Part shown: one piece after another, positions 1-6,413 of the stretch
How positions within the stretch are numbered: the stretch's first letter is position 1
Layout of the letters: the number at the start of each line of letters is the position of its first letter
Assembly: GCA_964434385.1 (NCBI GenBank)
Contig: CAYSUW010000028.1
Span: 1 to 9,050 of the forward strand
From: GCA-002700125 sp964434385
Lineage (GTDB): Bacteria > Chloroflexota > Dehalococcoidia > Lucifugimonadales > Lucifugimonadaceae
DNA: 9,050 bases
Reading direction: 5' to 3'
Made by a program: the position numbers and the translations under genes
The notes under the pieces: generated by a model
What the model saw: the letters and a program-made list of their open reading frames with translations, nothing else
Database searches by the model: none
What the model was told of the DNA's origin: nothing

Positions 1-1
1 C

Positions 2-229
2 GAAGAATTAGAAAAAAAACTTTCCAAAATTAGGGAAGAAGAAAGATTAAGAAGAAAAATTAATTCTAGGAATGGTTGTTTACTTCTAATTTTACTGATG
101 ATATTTTTTATTTTTTTAGGTATTTGTAATTCTGAAGAAAAGATTCCTATTTCTTCTTCAAAAAATATTGACTGGGAAAAATCAACTGAAGAAAGAATAT
201 TGGATAGAGCGAAAAAATTGAATAAATAA
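2..229 (+). CDS. C-terminal part of a single-span membrane protein of unknown function (5' partial)
   Basis: An open frame enters from the left edge and runs for 75 codons to a TAA stop; the true start lies outside the window. The visible part begins with a highly charged Glu/Lys/Arg stretch of about 22 residues that looks helical or coiled-coil. About 19 strongly hydrophobic residues follow (roughly 27-45 of the fragment, containing LLLILLMIFFIFLGI), then a polar tail of about 30 residues ending in RAKKLNK. The basic segment before the span predicts a cytoplasmic N-terminal side. I recognise no family. It converges on the PhyH gene, with 37 bases between the two stop codons. The composition is coding-like and there is no internal stop. 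The call as a real gene is fairly safe; the function is unknown. Confidence 0.6.
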   Translation, partial: EELEKKLSKIREEERLRRKINSRNGCLLLILLMIFFIFLGICNSEEKIPISSSKNIDWEKSTEERILDRAKKLNK

Positions 230-266
230 TTTAGTTTTTAATGTTTTTAAAGTAAGAAGGTTTTCA

Positions 267-1100
267 CTAAATTTTAGGTTCAGGCCAAGCACCTGCCCAT
301 TTATCATGATATTTGTATTCAAGAATTTCTTTACCAGCAATATTATTCCACATTTTTGTTCTTAAAAAATTTCTTTTATGTACTAGGGACCTTTGGATAG
401 TTGCAGCTTCATCTTTTTCTAGGCGTTCTAATATATGTGCCTTGTTGGATGGATTATGGTTCCAAGTTGGTTGTTCTGATTCTTGTTCTCGTTCAAATAA
501 ATATTTCACCATATATCTTATTCTATTGCTTGTATTTGCTGTTCCAGCATGCCAAATATCGTAATGAAGTATAAGTAATGAACCTGCTTTTAATGTTGCA
601 ATTTTCTGATCTCTGAAATTTCCCTGTGAAGCATTTCTATCTGGAGATGATCTAAAGAGATGTGAACCAGGTATTAGTGCAGTTGGACCCATATTGGATT
701 CCACATCTTGAGGATAATACATTACTAAAACACTTTGGATATGATCAGGAACTCTACTATGTCCATCTATAAGTGTAGGAATATTTAAATTGTCTTGATG
801 CCATATCTGGCTTCTAGTTCCTGGATGATTTTTATGGCAGTGTCGATGTTCGCCGATAGAATAATTATTTCCTAAAAGACTTCTTAAGGCTCCTATTACT
901 GAAAGGTGTTCATATACTTGATCTAGCTCAGGTACGGCGATGTTGATTTCATCTCCTGGATTAGAAGGTAGACTATTTAATTTTGAATAAATACCATCAT
1001 GGAATTCAGTGGATAGAGGAGATTCAACAATATGATAACCATTGATTATAAAGTCTGCTACTTGATCATCATTTAATAGATATTTGTCTATCCTAGTCAC
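267..1100 (-). CDS. Phytanoyl-CoA dioxygenase (PhyH) family Fe(II)/2-oxoglutarate oxygenase
   Basis: This 277-residue protein belongs to the PhyH family of non-heme iron, 2-oxoglutarate-dependent oxygenases, which hydroxylate small molecules in the cytoplasm; the substrate cannot be told. The iron-binding facial triad is visible as HxD (H101, D103, in WHQDNLN) and the distal H184 (DIWHAGTANTSNRIR). R193 or R195 is the likely 2-oxoglutarate-binding arginine. The GPTALIPGSH stretch (138-147) is typical of the family, and the length is normal. The start codon is GTG (complement of 1098-1100), chosen because a GGAG lies 7 nt upstream on the minus strand. The start overlaps the end of the upstream 91-residue gene by 8 bp, so translation is probably coupled. 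Family assignment is confident. The physiological role is open, since bacterial members act on many lipids, amino acids and secondary metabolites. Confidence 0.9.
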   Translation of the reverse strand: MTRIDKYLLNDDQVADFIINGYHIVESPLSTEFHDGIYSKLNSLPSNPGDEINIAVPELDQVYEHLSVIGALRSLLGNNYSIGEHRHCHKNHPGTRSQIWHQDNLNIPTLIDGHSRVPDHIQSVLVMYYPQDVESNMGPTALIPGSHLFRSSPDRNASQGNFRDQKIATLKAGSLLILHYDIWHAGTANTSNRIRYMVKYLFEREQESEQPTWNHNPSNKAHILERLEKDEAATIQRSLVHKRNFLRTKMWNNIAGKEILEYKYHDKWAGAWPEPKI

Positions 1101-1368
1101 TATAGTTCTCCATTTTTTCTAGGATGAATTGAAATCCAATTATTTCCTCTTCTGAATTTGCAATTGAACTACGTTGGTCAGGAAAATGTACTATTTCCCA
1201 ACCATCAACAACAGCTTCATGTACTGTTTTATAATCAAGACCTTTCGAAGTTGGATCGATTTCAACAATATCATCTTTAAATGGTTCGTGTAGTGCTTGA
1301 GAAATAGTAGGAGATTTGGGATCAGTAGATTCAGAGCTTAAATATAAAATTCGTTGTTTTAATGACAT
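1093..1368 (-). CDS. Conserved-looking small protein of unknown function, coupled to the PhyH gene
   Basis: This 91-residue protein is not one I recognise. It begins MSLKQRILYLSSES, a likely first beta strand, then has a helix-like stretch (ISQALHEPF), a second strand (DDIVEID), a helix-plus-strand stretch (KTVHEAVVDGWEIVHFP) and an acidic helical tail (EEEIIGFQFILEKMENYSD). This alternation looks like half of a Rossmann- or flavodoxin-like fold, which is inference from pattern only. There is no signal peptide or membrane span, so it is probably cytoplasmic. Its TAG stop lies inside the start region of the PhyH gene (8-bp overlap), and the PhyH ribosome binding site lies within its last codons. 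The two genes therefore form a coupled pair. No Shine-Dalgarno is visible before its ATG; a GATAAT sequence sits 4 nt upstream. Confidence 0.7.
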   Translation of the reverse strand: MSLKQRILYLSSESTDPKSPTISQALHEPFKDDIVEIDPTSKGLDYKTVHEAVVDGWEIVHFPDQRSSIANSEEEIIGFQFILEKMENYSD

Positions 1369-1595
1369 TTTTATTATCTTGAAGTTAAGAAACTATTGGT
1401 TCATTTATAAATTATTAAATAATTTTAATTATTTTCCCACATGTTTTTATAATTCTTTTATTGGTGAATTTTTTAATTTTCCATTGTATTCTTTACTAAA
1501 TAAGTCAAGAATTTATAAACTTTTTGGCAACACCAAAAAACGATGATATATTCTTATGTGTTTTAGATATATTTTACGAGATTCGGCTAGATTTT

Positions 1596-1823
1596 ATGAG
1601 ATATAAAATTGGATACCTAGGTTTGAATATGGGTGCTTTAGATACACCAAATATTTCTGCATTAAAAAGATATTTTGAACGAATTTCTCTACAAAATATA
1701 GTGAGATTCAAAAAGTTTCTTGCTGAATATGTTAAGTTGATCCCAAGTTTAAATGTTAATCAAGAATGGATTGAAGTATCCTCTAACTTTATTCATGAGG
1801 TGGAGTTTAATTTTGCAAGATAA
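1596..1823 (+). CDS. Small hypothetical protein, start uncertain
   Basis: An open frame ends at TAA 1821-1823 and precedes the DUF454 gene by 19 nt on the same strand. From ATG 1596 it encodes 75 residues. Other possible starts are TTG 1524 (99 residues) and ATG 1629 (64 residues, preceded by an AGG at 7 nt). TTG 1524 lies inside a perfect 7-bp inverted repeat (1521-1539), which makes it an unlikely start. The product is mixed basic and hydrophobic, with an amphipathic helical middle (ISALKRYFERISLQNIVRF) and the tail NVNQEWIEVSSNFIHEVEF. I recognise no family and see no signal peptide. It may be a real small protein in an operon with DUF454, or the remnant of a longer gene. Codon choice resembles that of the neighbours. 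Confidence 0.45.
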   Translation: MRYKIGYLGLNMGALDTPNISALKRYFERISLQNIVRFKKFLAEYVKLIPSLNVNQEWIEVSSNFIHEVEFNFAR

Positions 1824-1842
1824 TCACCAATCACCTCATCAA

Positions 1843-2241
1843 ATGAAAAAAAGTAAATATTTACTTATTAGATTATTTTGGATTTTATTAGGTTCTGTAT
1901 TTGTTGGAATAGGCACTTTAGGTATTTTTGTTCCTGGTTTGCCTACAACAGTTTTCATGATTTTAGCAGCTACTTGTTATATAAGATCTTCTGAGAAACT
2001 TTATCGTTGGCTAATAAAAAATAAGATTTTTGGTAAATATATAAAAGATTATCGTGAAGGGAAAGGGATGCCTAAAAAGGCAAAAATTGTAGCCCTTTCT
2101 ATGATAACTTTATTTGTTGGTTTAGCTGTAATTCCATTTTCTCCAATATCTATTCCAAATATTTTTGTCAGAATTACTGTATTAATTGTGGGAATTATCG
2201 GATTTTGGTACGTAAGTTATAGAGTTCCATCACAAAAATAG
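1843..2241 (+). CDS. DUF454 (YbaN-like) inner-membrane protein
   Basis: This 132-residue protein matches the DUF454/YbaN family of small inner-membrane proteins, whose function is not established. The hallmark GIFVPGLPTTVFMILAATCYIRSS is present at about residues 27-50 (the family consensus is GxxGxxLPxLPTTPFxLLAAxxF..SS). It is followed by the cytoplasmic WLIKNKIFGKYIKDYREG and the basic KKAKIVAL. About three hydrophobic spans can be drawn, near residues 8-28, 30-48 and 83-125. The ATG at 1843 (MKKSKYLLIRLFW) was preferred to the upstream in-frame ATGs at 1753 and 1795, because the extra N-terminus is the wrong frame of the preceding gene and does not fit the family. No clear ribosome binding site is seen; it probably shares a transcript with the preceding small ORF. 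Confidence 0.88.
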   Translation: MKKSKYLLIRLFWILLGSVFVGIGTLGIFVPGLPTTVFMILAATCYIRSSEKLYRWLIKNKIFGKYIKDYREGKGMPKKAKIVALSMITLFVGLAVIPFSPISIPNIFVRITVLIVGIIGFWYVSYRVPSQK

Positions 2242-2299
2242 AATTATAAATTTTTGTTAATTTGTAATTAGTTGATATTAATTTTTATCTATTTTTTGT

Positions 2300-2328
2300 T
2301 TGGTTTTTTAATATTAAATATGTATTCT
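2300..2328 (+). promoter_or_regulatory. Candidate sigma-70-type promoter for the FAH-family gene
   Basis: TTGGTT (2300-2305) and TATTCT (2323-2328) are separated by exactly 17 bases. They lie 35 bases before the FAH-family ATG, in a 122-base gap holding no gene. Each box differs from consensus at two positions, and in such A+T-rich DNA similar boxes occur by chance, so this is tentative. Confidence 0.3.
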
Positions 2329-2350
2329 AAAATAGAATTTGTAAATCATT

Positions 2351-2358
2351 AAAGGAGA
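2351..2358 (+). promoter_or_regulatory. Strong ribosome binding site of the FAH-family gene
   Basis: AAAGGAGA lies 5 nt before the ATG at 2364 and is the best Shine-Dalgarno match in the window. It fixes the start of the FAH-family gene. It also shows that the host uses Shine-Dalgarno initiation for some genes, in contrast to the several nearby genes that lack any such site. Confidence 0.75.
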
Positions 2359-2363
2359 CTTAA

Positions 2364-3194
2364 ATGAAGCTGTTGAGATATATTGAAAATTCTATTACTA
2401 AACCAGGTATTCTGGATTCCAATGGAGGAATTCGTGATGCTTCCAGCCTAGTATCTGACTGGAATGGATCAACTATAGATGACGAATCTTTAAATAAAAT
2501 AAAAAATTCTGATTTAAGTTCTCTTTCTCCTGTTGATCCTTCTGTGAAAATTGCTCCATGTATTGGAGATGTGAAGGATTTTATTTGTATTGGGTTGAAT
2601 TTCTCTGAACATGCAGCTGAAGTAAAAATGGACGAACCTGATGAACCCATAGTATTCATGAAAACTGCAAGCTCTATTAATGGGCCTTATGAAGATGTTA
2701 AAATCCCAAAAAATTCGTCAAAAACTGACTATGAAGTTGAATTGGGAGTGGTCATTGGTAAGGAAGCTTCATACATTTCTATAGAAGAGGCAGAAGATCA
2801 CATAGCAGGTTATTGTCTAGTAAATGATATAAGTGAAAGAGCATTTCAACTTGAAAGGCTTGGTCAATGGGTAAAAGGTAAAAGTTGTCCGGGGTTTGGT
2901 CCTATCGGCCCATGGCTTGTAACTAAGGATGAAATTCCTGATCCTCAGAATTTGAAAATGTGGCTTGATTTAAATGGGGAAAGAAAACAGGATGGAAATA
3001 CAAATACTATGATCCATAAAATATTCTTCATAATAAGTTATTTAAGTCAATTTATGCTTTTAACTCCAGGAACAGTAATTTCTACTGGAACTCCTAGTGG
3101 AGTTGCTAGTAGCACTGGAAGATTCTTAAAATCAGGTGATTCTATAAAACTAGGAGTTGAAGGATTAGGGGAACAGAGACAGAATTTTTTCTAA
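2364..3194 (+). CDS. Fumarylacetoacetate hydrolase (FAH) family protein
   Basis: This 276-residue protein belongs to the FAH superfamily: divalent-metal enzymes that hydrolyse, hydrate or decarboxylate 2-keto acids in the cytoplasm during breakdown of aromatics, sugars or ureides. The metal ligands are visible as E124 and E126 (DYEVELGVVIG) and D155 (LVNDISER). The conserved lid segment GKSCPGFGPIGPWLVT follows at 172-187, and TGTPSGV at 241-247. The ending FLKSGDSIKLGVEGLGEQRQ is typical of the roughly 280-residue subgroup annotated as 2-keto-4-pentenoate hydratase, ureidoglycolate lyase-like or 2,4-diketo-3-deoxy-fuconate hydrolase. I cannot choose among these. Length is normal and no catalytic residue appears missing. 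It has its own ribosome binding site and candidate promoter, so it is probably transcribed alone; the next gene points the other way. Confidence 0.92.
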   Translation: MKLLRYIENSITKPGILDSNGGIRDASSLVSDWNGSTIDDESLNKIKNSDLSSLSPVDPSVKIAPCIGDVKDFICIGLNFSEHAAEVKMDEPDEPIVFMKTASSINGPYEDVKIPKNSSKTDYEVELGVVIGKEASYISIEEAEDHIAGYCLVNDISERAFQLERLGQWVKGKSCPGFGPIGPWLVTKDEIPDPQNLKMWLDLNGERKQDGNTNTMIHKIFFIISYLSQFMLLTPGTVISTGTPSGVASSTGRFLKSGDSIKLGVEGLGEQRQNFF

Positions 3195-3240
3195 TCTTTC
3201 TGATCAATTCAAGTAAAATTTTAATTAGGAATAGAAAATA

Positions 3241-3261
3241 TTAAAGTAGCTAAAACTTTAA
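3241..3261. terminator. Weak A+T-rich hairpin between convergent genes
   Basis: TTAAAGT and ACTTTAA form a perfect 7-bp stem with a 7-nt loop, midway between the stop of the FAH-family gene and the stop of lipoprotein A. It could act as a bidirectional terminator, but the stem has one G-C pair and no clear T-tract, so this is a weak call. Confidence 0.2.
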
Positions 3262-3272
3262 AATACTATTAG

Positions 3273-3833
3273 TTAGGATTTTGCGTTAGGAATTAATTCA
3301 TATAATGTTTTTGAACATCGAATTTTAGAATCTTCTTCATTGTATCCTGGGCACATCATAATCATGTTTCCATAAATTATGTAGGTAAGGTATTTGGGTT
3401 TTGGTTGACCATTTCCTGCATGGGTATTTCCTAACCTTTCAGCTAGAAATTGACGGTGTTTCAAATCTTCTTTCCATAATGCACAATCTTTGGTTATACA
3501 TCCTTCTTCCCCAGTAGCATTATCAGCATATTTAGCACCAATTTCTTTGGCATCAGAATGATTAGCATAGAACCTGATTTCATAATCTATTTTCTGATCG
3601 TCAGGATCCAACTTATTCTTAATAAATCCATAATATGCTGAAGTTGCCCCAGGAAGTTCATCTACCTTATATTTTTTACTTTTTTTGAAACCAACTTGTT
3701 TAAAATTCTCAATAGAGAGAATCTGATCTGAATCAGTAACTTTTGCTATTATAGGAATTTCTTCATTAGTTCCTTCAGAAGAACAACCTAATATTACAAC
3801 TGTTAAAATAAATATAAATAAGTTTTTTTTCAT
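3273..3833 (-). CDS. Lipoprotein A, member of a three-copy local paralogous family
   Basis: This 186-residue protein has a lipoprotein signal peptide: MKKN, a hydrophobic core and the lipobox ILGC with C17 as the lipidation site. It is therefore probably exported and anchored in a membrane. The mature part is homologous to the two lipoproteins at 7784-8296 and 8355-8936. Shared blocks are VGFKK.KKY.V (47-57), YEIRFY (84-89), ATGE (106-109), a tryptophan (W120), IIYGN (152-156) and a C-terminal cysteine pair C161/C173. It alone has an extra close pair, C112/C117. I know no function for the family. The minus-strand sequence TGCTAGAAT, an extended -10 box, lies 7 nt before the ATG and there is no Shine-Dalgarno, which suggests a leaderless mRNA. 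It is divergent from the lipoprotein at 3936. Confidence 0.85.
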   Translation of the reverse strand: MKKNLFIFILTVVILGCSSEGTNEEIPIIAKVTDSDQILSIENFKQVGFKKSKKYKVDELPGATSAYYGFIKNKLDPDDQKIDYEIRFYANHSDAKEIGAKYADNATGEEGCITKDCALWKEDLKHRQFLAERLGNTHAGNGQPKPKYLTYIIYGNMIMMCPGYNEEDSKIRCSKTLYELIPNAKS

Positions 3834-3840
3834 ATTCTTA

Positions 3841-3849
3841 ATTCTAGCA
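3841..3849 (-). promoter_or_regulatory. Extended -10 promoter box of lipoprotein A
   Basis: Read on the minus strand this is TGCTAGAAT: TGn followed by TAGAAT, one mismatch to TATAAT. It ends 7 nt before the ATG, so transcription would begin at or next to the start codon. Confidence 0.45.
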
Positions 3850-3935
3850 TAGGAATTTCTAATTTAAAAAACTTCAAGTGGTTATTAGTTGGTACCATTA
3901 CTTACATAAATACCTTATTAGAAAAATATATTGTT

Positions 3936-4283
3936 ATGAGATTTTTTTTACTTACATTAGTGCTAGTTATTATGTTATTAGCCTGTTCTGCTGAGCTAAT
4001 ATCAATTCCTATAACTACAGCTACTCCTATGGAATCAAATTCGTACAGAAATTTAAATTGTGATGATGATAGTTTTATTCAAGCAATTATTGAAGAAGTA
4101 GTACTGCAAATTCCTGTTACTGTTGACAATATTCAAGCATTAGCAAGTAGAGTAGAGATTTCTAATGATAGTGTGAAGATTGTTTGTGAAGGTAATATAT
4201 TATTTAGTGATTTTTCCATGTTGAGGATAAAATATTCTTTTGATAAAAACGATCTTTCTCTTTCTTTTGAATTAATAAGATGA
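3936..4283 (+). CDS. Small lipoprotein of unknown function
   Basis: This 115-residue protein starts with a lipoprotein signal peptide (MRFFLLTLVLVIMLLAC), with C17 as the probable lipidated cysteine after the lipobox LLAC. The mature part opens with a Ser/Thr/Pro-rich linker (residues 20-35), then a predicted helix (FIQAIIEEVVLQIP) and beta-like segments (SVKIVCEGNILF, MLRIKYSF, LSLSFELI). Two further cysteines, C42 and C84, could form a disulfide. I recognise no family. The lipobox and linker region is strikingly like that of lipoprotein C at 8355 (CSAE(L/V)I), including at the DNA level, but the mature domains are unrelated. No Shine-Dalgarno is visible; TATATT lies 3 nt before the ATG. It is divergent from lipoprotein A across a 102-base gap and is followed by a small membrane protein gene. 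Confidence 0.7.
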   Translation: MRFFLLTLVLVIMLLACSAELISIPITTATPMESNSYRNLNCDDDSFIQAIIEEVVLQIPVTVDNIQALASRVEISNDSVKIVCEGNILFSDFSMLRIKYSFDKNDLSLSFELIR

Positions 4284-4316
4284 TTTAATTGAATGAGCTA
4301 TATTATTTGAGGTTTA

Positions 4317-4427
4317 ATGGGAGGAAATGTGAGAACTCGAACAAAAATTATTCTTTGGATAGTTGGGATTGGCATTGTTTTGGATTTAATTATTGGTACT
4401 TGGATATTTATAAAATATTTCCAATAG
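4317..4427 (+). CDS. 36-residue single-span membrane protein
   Basis: A short frame runs from ATG 4317 to TAG 4425-4427. It encodes a basic N-terminus (R6, R8, K10) and one hydrophobic span at residues 11-32 (IILWIVGIGIVLDLIIGTWIFI), then KYFQ. The positive-inside rule predicts N-terminus inside. A GAGG lies 4 nt before the ATG, which supports translation. It begins 33 nt after the preceding lipoprotein stop on the same strand, so the two could share a transcript. It ends 16 nt before the stop of the convergent oxidoreductase gene. The clean hydrophobicity pattern and ribosome binding site make it more likely than chance, but such short frames can be spurious. Function unknown. Confidence 0.5.
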   Translation: MGGNVRTRTKIILWIVGIGIVLDLIIGTWIFIKYFQ

Positions 4428-4443
4428 TCGGAGGGCTAAATGG

Positions 4444-5457
4444 TCAGATTTCAATTACTTTTCCAGTTGCTGCTGATTCGTACATAGCTTCAATTACTCT
4501 TGTGTTTTTCATTCCATCTTCAGGAGGAAATTCTGGGTTTTTACCAGATAGAACACATTCTGAAAATTCATTAAACTGCATTACAAATCTGTATGGTGAA
4601 GGAGTAGAAATTATTTTATCGTTTTGACCATTACTACCATTTCCATATTTTATTATTATTGGACCAGAATCATCGAACATTCCTGGTATTTCAATCCTTC
4701 CTTCTGATCCATCTATTGAAATTTGGCATCTATAAGGTTGGCTCATTCCAGATGTGATATTGGCTATCGCACCACTCTTAAATTCCAATATTCCTACAAA
4801 ACTGGTATCTATGCCCCAACTTCCATTGTCGTGAGAGATTCCAAAAACTCTTATTGGTTCTTCTGACATTACAAATCTAGCGGCATAGACTGCATAACAT
4901 CCAGCATCCCATAGAGACCCACCAGACAAATCTTTTGAAAATCTTATGTTGCCCTTGGGGTCTGAATTAAAACATAAAGAGGCATGTAAAGTTGATACGA
5001 TTCCAATCTTTTCTGAAGCGATTAATTCTCTAGCTTTTCTGAGGTGAGGGTTCCATCTATGAGTAAACCCTTCAATCAGAACAACATTATTAGCTTTGGC
5101 AGCATCTATCATTCTTTTACATTCTTCAACACTAATAGCTAATGGCTTTTCACATAGAATATGTTTCCCTGCCTCTGCTGCTTTGATGGTCCATTCGCAG
5201 TGCATATTATTAGGCAAAGAATTAATGATTGCATCGACTTGTGGATCAAGTATTTGCTCTTCATAAGATCCGTGCCATTTAGGAATATTGTATTTTTTTG
5301 CAACAGTTTTTGCTTTTTTAGAATTTCTTGAAGATATTGAAATTATTTCAGAATTTTCAGATTGATGTGATGCTGGTAGATGGGCATTCAGACCTATTTG
5401 TGCTGTAGATAGAAGTCCATATTGCACGATTGATTTTTTTATTTTTTCAGGAAACAT
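4444..5457 (-). CDS. Gfo/Idh/MocA-family NAD(P)-dependent oxidoreductase, dihydrodiol/xylose dehydrogenase-like
   Basis: This 337-residue protein has the two-domain Gfo/Idh/MocA architecture. The N-terminal Rossmann domain starts YGLLSTAQIG (13-22), the variant dinucleotide-binding loop typical of the dihydrodiol dehydrogenase and D-xylose dehydrogenase branch. HILCEKPLAIS (99-109) carries the conserved E103-K104-P105. The C-terminal domain has GGSLWDAGCYAV (179-190), where D184 and Y188 sit at the usual catalytic positions. Such enzymes reversibly oxidise sugars or cyclic alcohols with NAD(P) in the cytoplasm; the exact substrate is not readable. Length is normal. No Shine-Dalgarno precedes the ATG; a TATTAT box ends 6 nt upstream, consistent with a leaderless transcript. 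It is divergent from a small lipoprotein and convergent with the 36-residue membrane protein. It stands alone, without neighbouring sugar genes. Confidence 0.92.
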   Translation of the reverse strand: MFPEKIKKSIVQYGLLSTAQIGLNAHLPASHQSENSEIISISSRNSKKAKTVAKKYNIPKWHGSYEEQILDPQVDAIINSLPNNMHCEWTIKAAEAGKHILCEKPLAISVEECKRMIDAAKANNVVLIEGFTHRWNPHLRKARELIASEKIGIVSTLHASLCFNSDPKGNIRFSKDLSGGSLWDAGCYAVYAARFVMSEEPIRVFGISHDNGSWGIDTSFVGILEFKSGAIANITSGMSQPYRCQISIDGSEGRIEIPGMFDDSGPIIIKYGNGSNGQNDKIISTPSPYRFVMQFNEFSECVLSGKNPEFPPEDGMKNTRVIEAMYESAATGKVIEI

Positions 5458-5463
5458 AACTGA

Positions 5464-5469
5464 ATAATA
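5464..5469 (-). promoter_or_regulatory. -10-like box of the oxidoreductase gene
   Basis: On the minus strand this reads TATTAT, and exactly 6 nt (TCAGTT) separate it from the ATG at 5457, so the start codon itself would be the transcription start. No convincing -35 box lies upstream. Confidence 0.35.
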
Positions 5470-5569
5470 CTAGAATAGAGGCAATAACTGTAAAATAATT
5501 GAACCGATACAAAAACAGAACAAGAAGTAATAGATGTACAAGTATAAAAAACAATTCTCAGAGTTAATT

Positions 5570-5821
5570 ATGAAAAGAACCTTAATTCTTTCTCTAGTAC
5601 TTTTAGCTCTTGTAGGATCTTGTGGAAATAGAATTGAAGATTTTAAGCAGTATGAAATCGAGTATGAAATATATATGGGAAAATCTAAAAAAGAAATTGA
5701 ACTTCAAAAAATCCCTGAACCTGAAAAACCTTTTGGATATGATCTTTGGGATGAGGCAAAATATTCTAGTGTCCATTTAGAACCACCAATAAAAACTAAG
5801 TATGGAAAACCTATTCCTTAA
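5570..5821 (+). CDS. Small lipoprotein of unknown function
   Basis: This 83-residue protein starts MKRTLILSLVLLALVGSC, a lipoprotein signal peptide with C18 as the probable lipidated cysteine. The mature part of about 65 residues is charged and low in hydrophobics. It has an acidic/aromatic helix-like run (FKQYEIEYEIYMGKSKKEIE) and a proline-rich C-terminus (PEPEKP ... EPPIKTKYGKPIP). I recognise no family. An in-frame ATG at 5534 would add 12 residues before the signal peptide. The ATG at 5570 was chosen because it puts MKR directly before the hydrophobic core and shares the ATTATGAAAAGAA context with the lipoprotein genes at 7784 and 8355. It lies divergent from the oxidoreductase gene and 114 nt before the LicD-like gene. 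Confidence 0.7.
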   Translation: MKRTLILSLVLLALVGSCGNRIEDFKQYEIEYEIYMGKSKKEIELQKIPEPEKPFGYDLWDEAKYSSVHLEPPIKTKYGKPIP

Positions 5822-5848
5822 ATCTCATTACTCTGATACCCACATATT

Positions 5849-5862
5849 TATAAACGTTTATA
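5849..5862. promoter_or_regulatory. 14-bp perfect palindrome, possible operator
   Basis: TATAAACGTTTATA is perfectly self-complementary with no spacer, the form expected of a dimeric regulator site rather than an RNA hairpin. It lies in the 114-base gap between the small lipoprotein and the LicD-like gene, about 50 bases before the candidate LicD -10 box. A+T-rich palindromes arise by chance, so function is unproven. Confidence 0.3.
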
Positions 5863-5911
5863 CACTCAACATTAATATCTGAATCTCTGATAAGTTATTT
5901 ATAGCACTTAT

Positions 5912-5917
5912 TATAAT
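5912..5917 (+). promoter_or_regulatory. Consensus -10 box before the LicD-like gene
   Basis: A perfect TATAAT, with CTGATA (5887-5892) upstream as a possible -35 at a long 19-bp spacing. Transcription would start near 5924, giving a leader of about 12 nt before the ATG at 5936, with no Shine-Dalgarno. Confidence 0.4.
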
Positions 5918-5935
5918 TATGAAATCGTTATTCCT

Positions 5936-6295
5936 ATGGATATTCAAAAAGCGGAAAACATACTACTAGAGATTAAAGAATTAATGGATGAATCAAATGT
6001 CGTTTTTTTTCTTCGTAATGGTACTTGTTTGGGTGTAATCAGAGATGGAGAACTTATCAAATGGGATGATGATTTAGATATTGGATCAATAATTGGTATG
6101 CATAGTCTTAACGAAAAAACTATTTATGAAATTGTAGATAAATTTAAGTTAGCTGATTTCGAGATTGTTCACGTAGGTGAATCCCTCTTGCACATTGGCG
6201 TTACACTTCGAAAATCCGGAATTCCGATAGACTGGATTTGTTATAAGAAATTCGAAGGATATATATCAATACCCTATGGTCAAAATACCCGTTGA
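5936..6295 (+). CDS. LicD-like gene, segment 1: catalytic N-terminal part
   Basis: This frame of 119 residues carries the LicD family signature: an N-terminal helix (DIQKAENILLEIKELMDE), then FFLRNGTCLGVIRDG (24-38) and LIKWDDDLDIG (40-50). The acidic cluster D44-D45-D46-x-D48 provides the expected metal-binding aspartates, and IDW at 98-100 offers a further acidic position (D99). The last few residues before the TGA (about GQNTR) are out-of-frame sequence created by the shift. The ATG at 5936 was chosen because the family N-terminal helix starts right after it and a TATAAT lies 18 nt upstream. If translated alone, the segment would lack the second half of the fold and is unlikely to be active. 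Confidence 0.6.
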   Translation: MDIQKAENILLEIKELMDESNVVFFLRNGTCLGVIRDGELIKWDDDLDIGSIIGMHSLNEKTIYEIVDKFKLADFEIVHVGESLLHIGVTLRKSGIPIDWICYKKFEGYISIPYGQNTR

Positions 6296-6413
6296 ACTTC
6301 ATGATGATTTAAAACCCATTTCGTTTCTTGGAGCTACTTTTTTCGTGCCAAATCCTCCTGAAAAATATTTAGACTTAAATATGGATCTGAATGGCATATT
6401 CCTAAGAAAATGA
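6276..6413 (+). other. LicD-like gene, segment 2: middle part in the shifted frame
   Basis: This frame has an ATG at 6276 and a TGA at 6411-6413. Residues 1-34 (MVKIPVELHDD ... FFVPNPPEKYLDL) fit between the other two LicD segments. The rest (NMDLNGIFLRK) is out-of-frame sequence after the second shift. It overlaps segment 1 by 20 bases, and its stop overlaps the ATG of segment 3 as ATGA. It is not likely to be an independent gene. Confidence 0.5.

Noticed and set aside
313..564. + strand open frame of 83 codons inside the PhyH gene
   Set aside because: It is antisense to a gene with clear catalytic motifs, and its product has no recognisable pattern.
1521..1539. Hairpin TTTTTGG-CAACA-CCAAAAA as a terminator
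   Set aside because: The stem is perfect, but the T-run is on its 5' side and the A-run on its 3' side on both strands, and no T-tract follows it. It was used only as evidence against the TTG 1524 start.
1316..1546. + strand open frame of 76 codons
   Set aside because: It starts inside the antisense 91-residue gene and runs through an A+T-rich gap; it is rich in Phe, Tyr, Asn and Leu, as chance frames in such DNA are.
2360..2659. - strand open frame of 99 codons
   Set aside because: It is entirely antisense to the FAH-family gene, whose metal-binding residues and ribosome binding site are clear.
4289..4627. + strand open frame of 112 codons
   Set aside because: It overlaps the 36-residue membrane protein in another frame and the antisense 3' end of the oxidoreductase; it has no ATG start and no sensible product.
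6270..6382. Programmed ribosomal frameshifting in the LicD-like gene
   Set aside because: Two shifts of opposite sense would be needed, and neither site has a good slippery heptamer (the second is C TTA AAT) or an obvious stimulatory structure. Mutation or assembly error is simpler.
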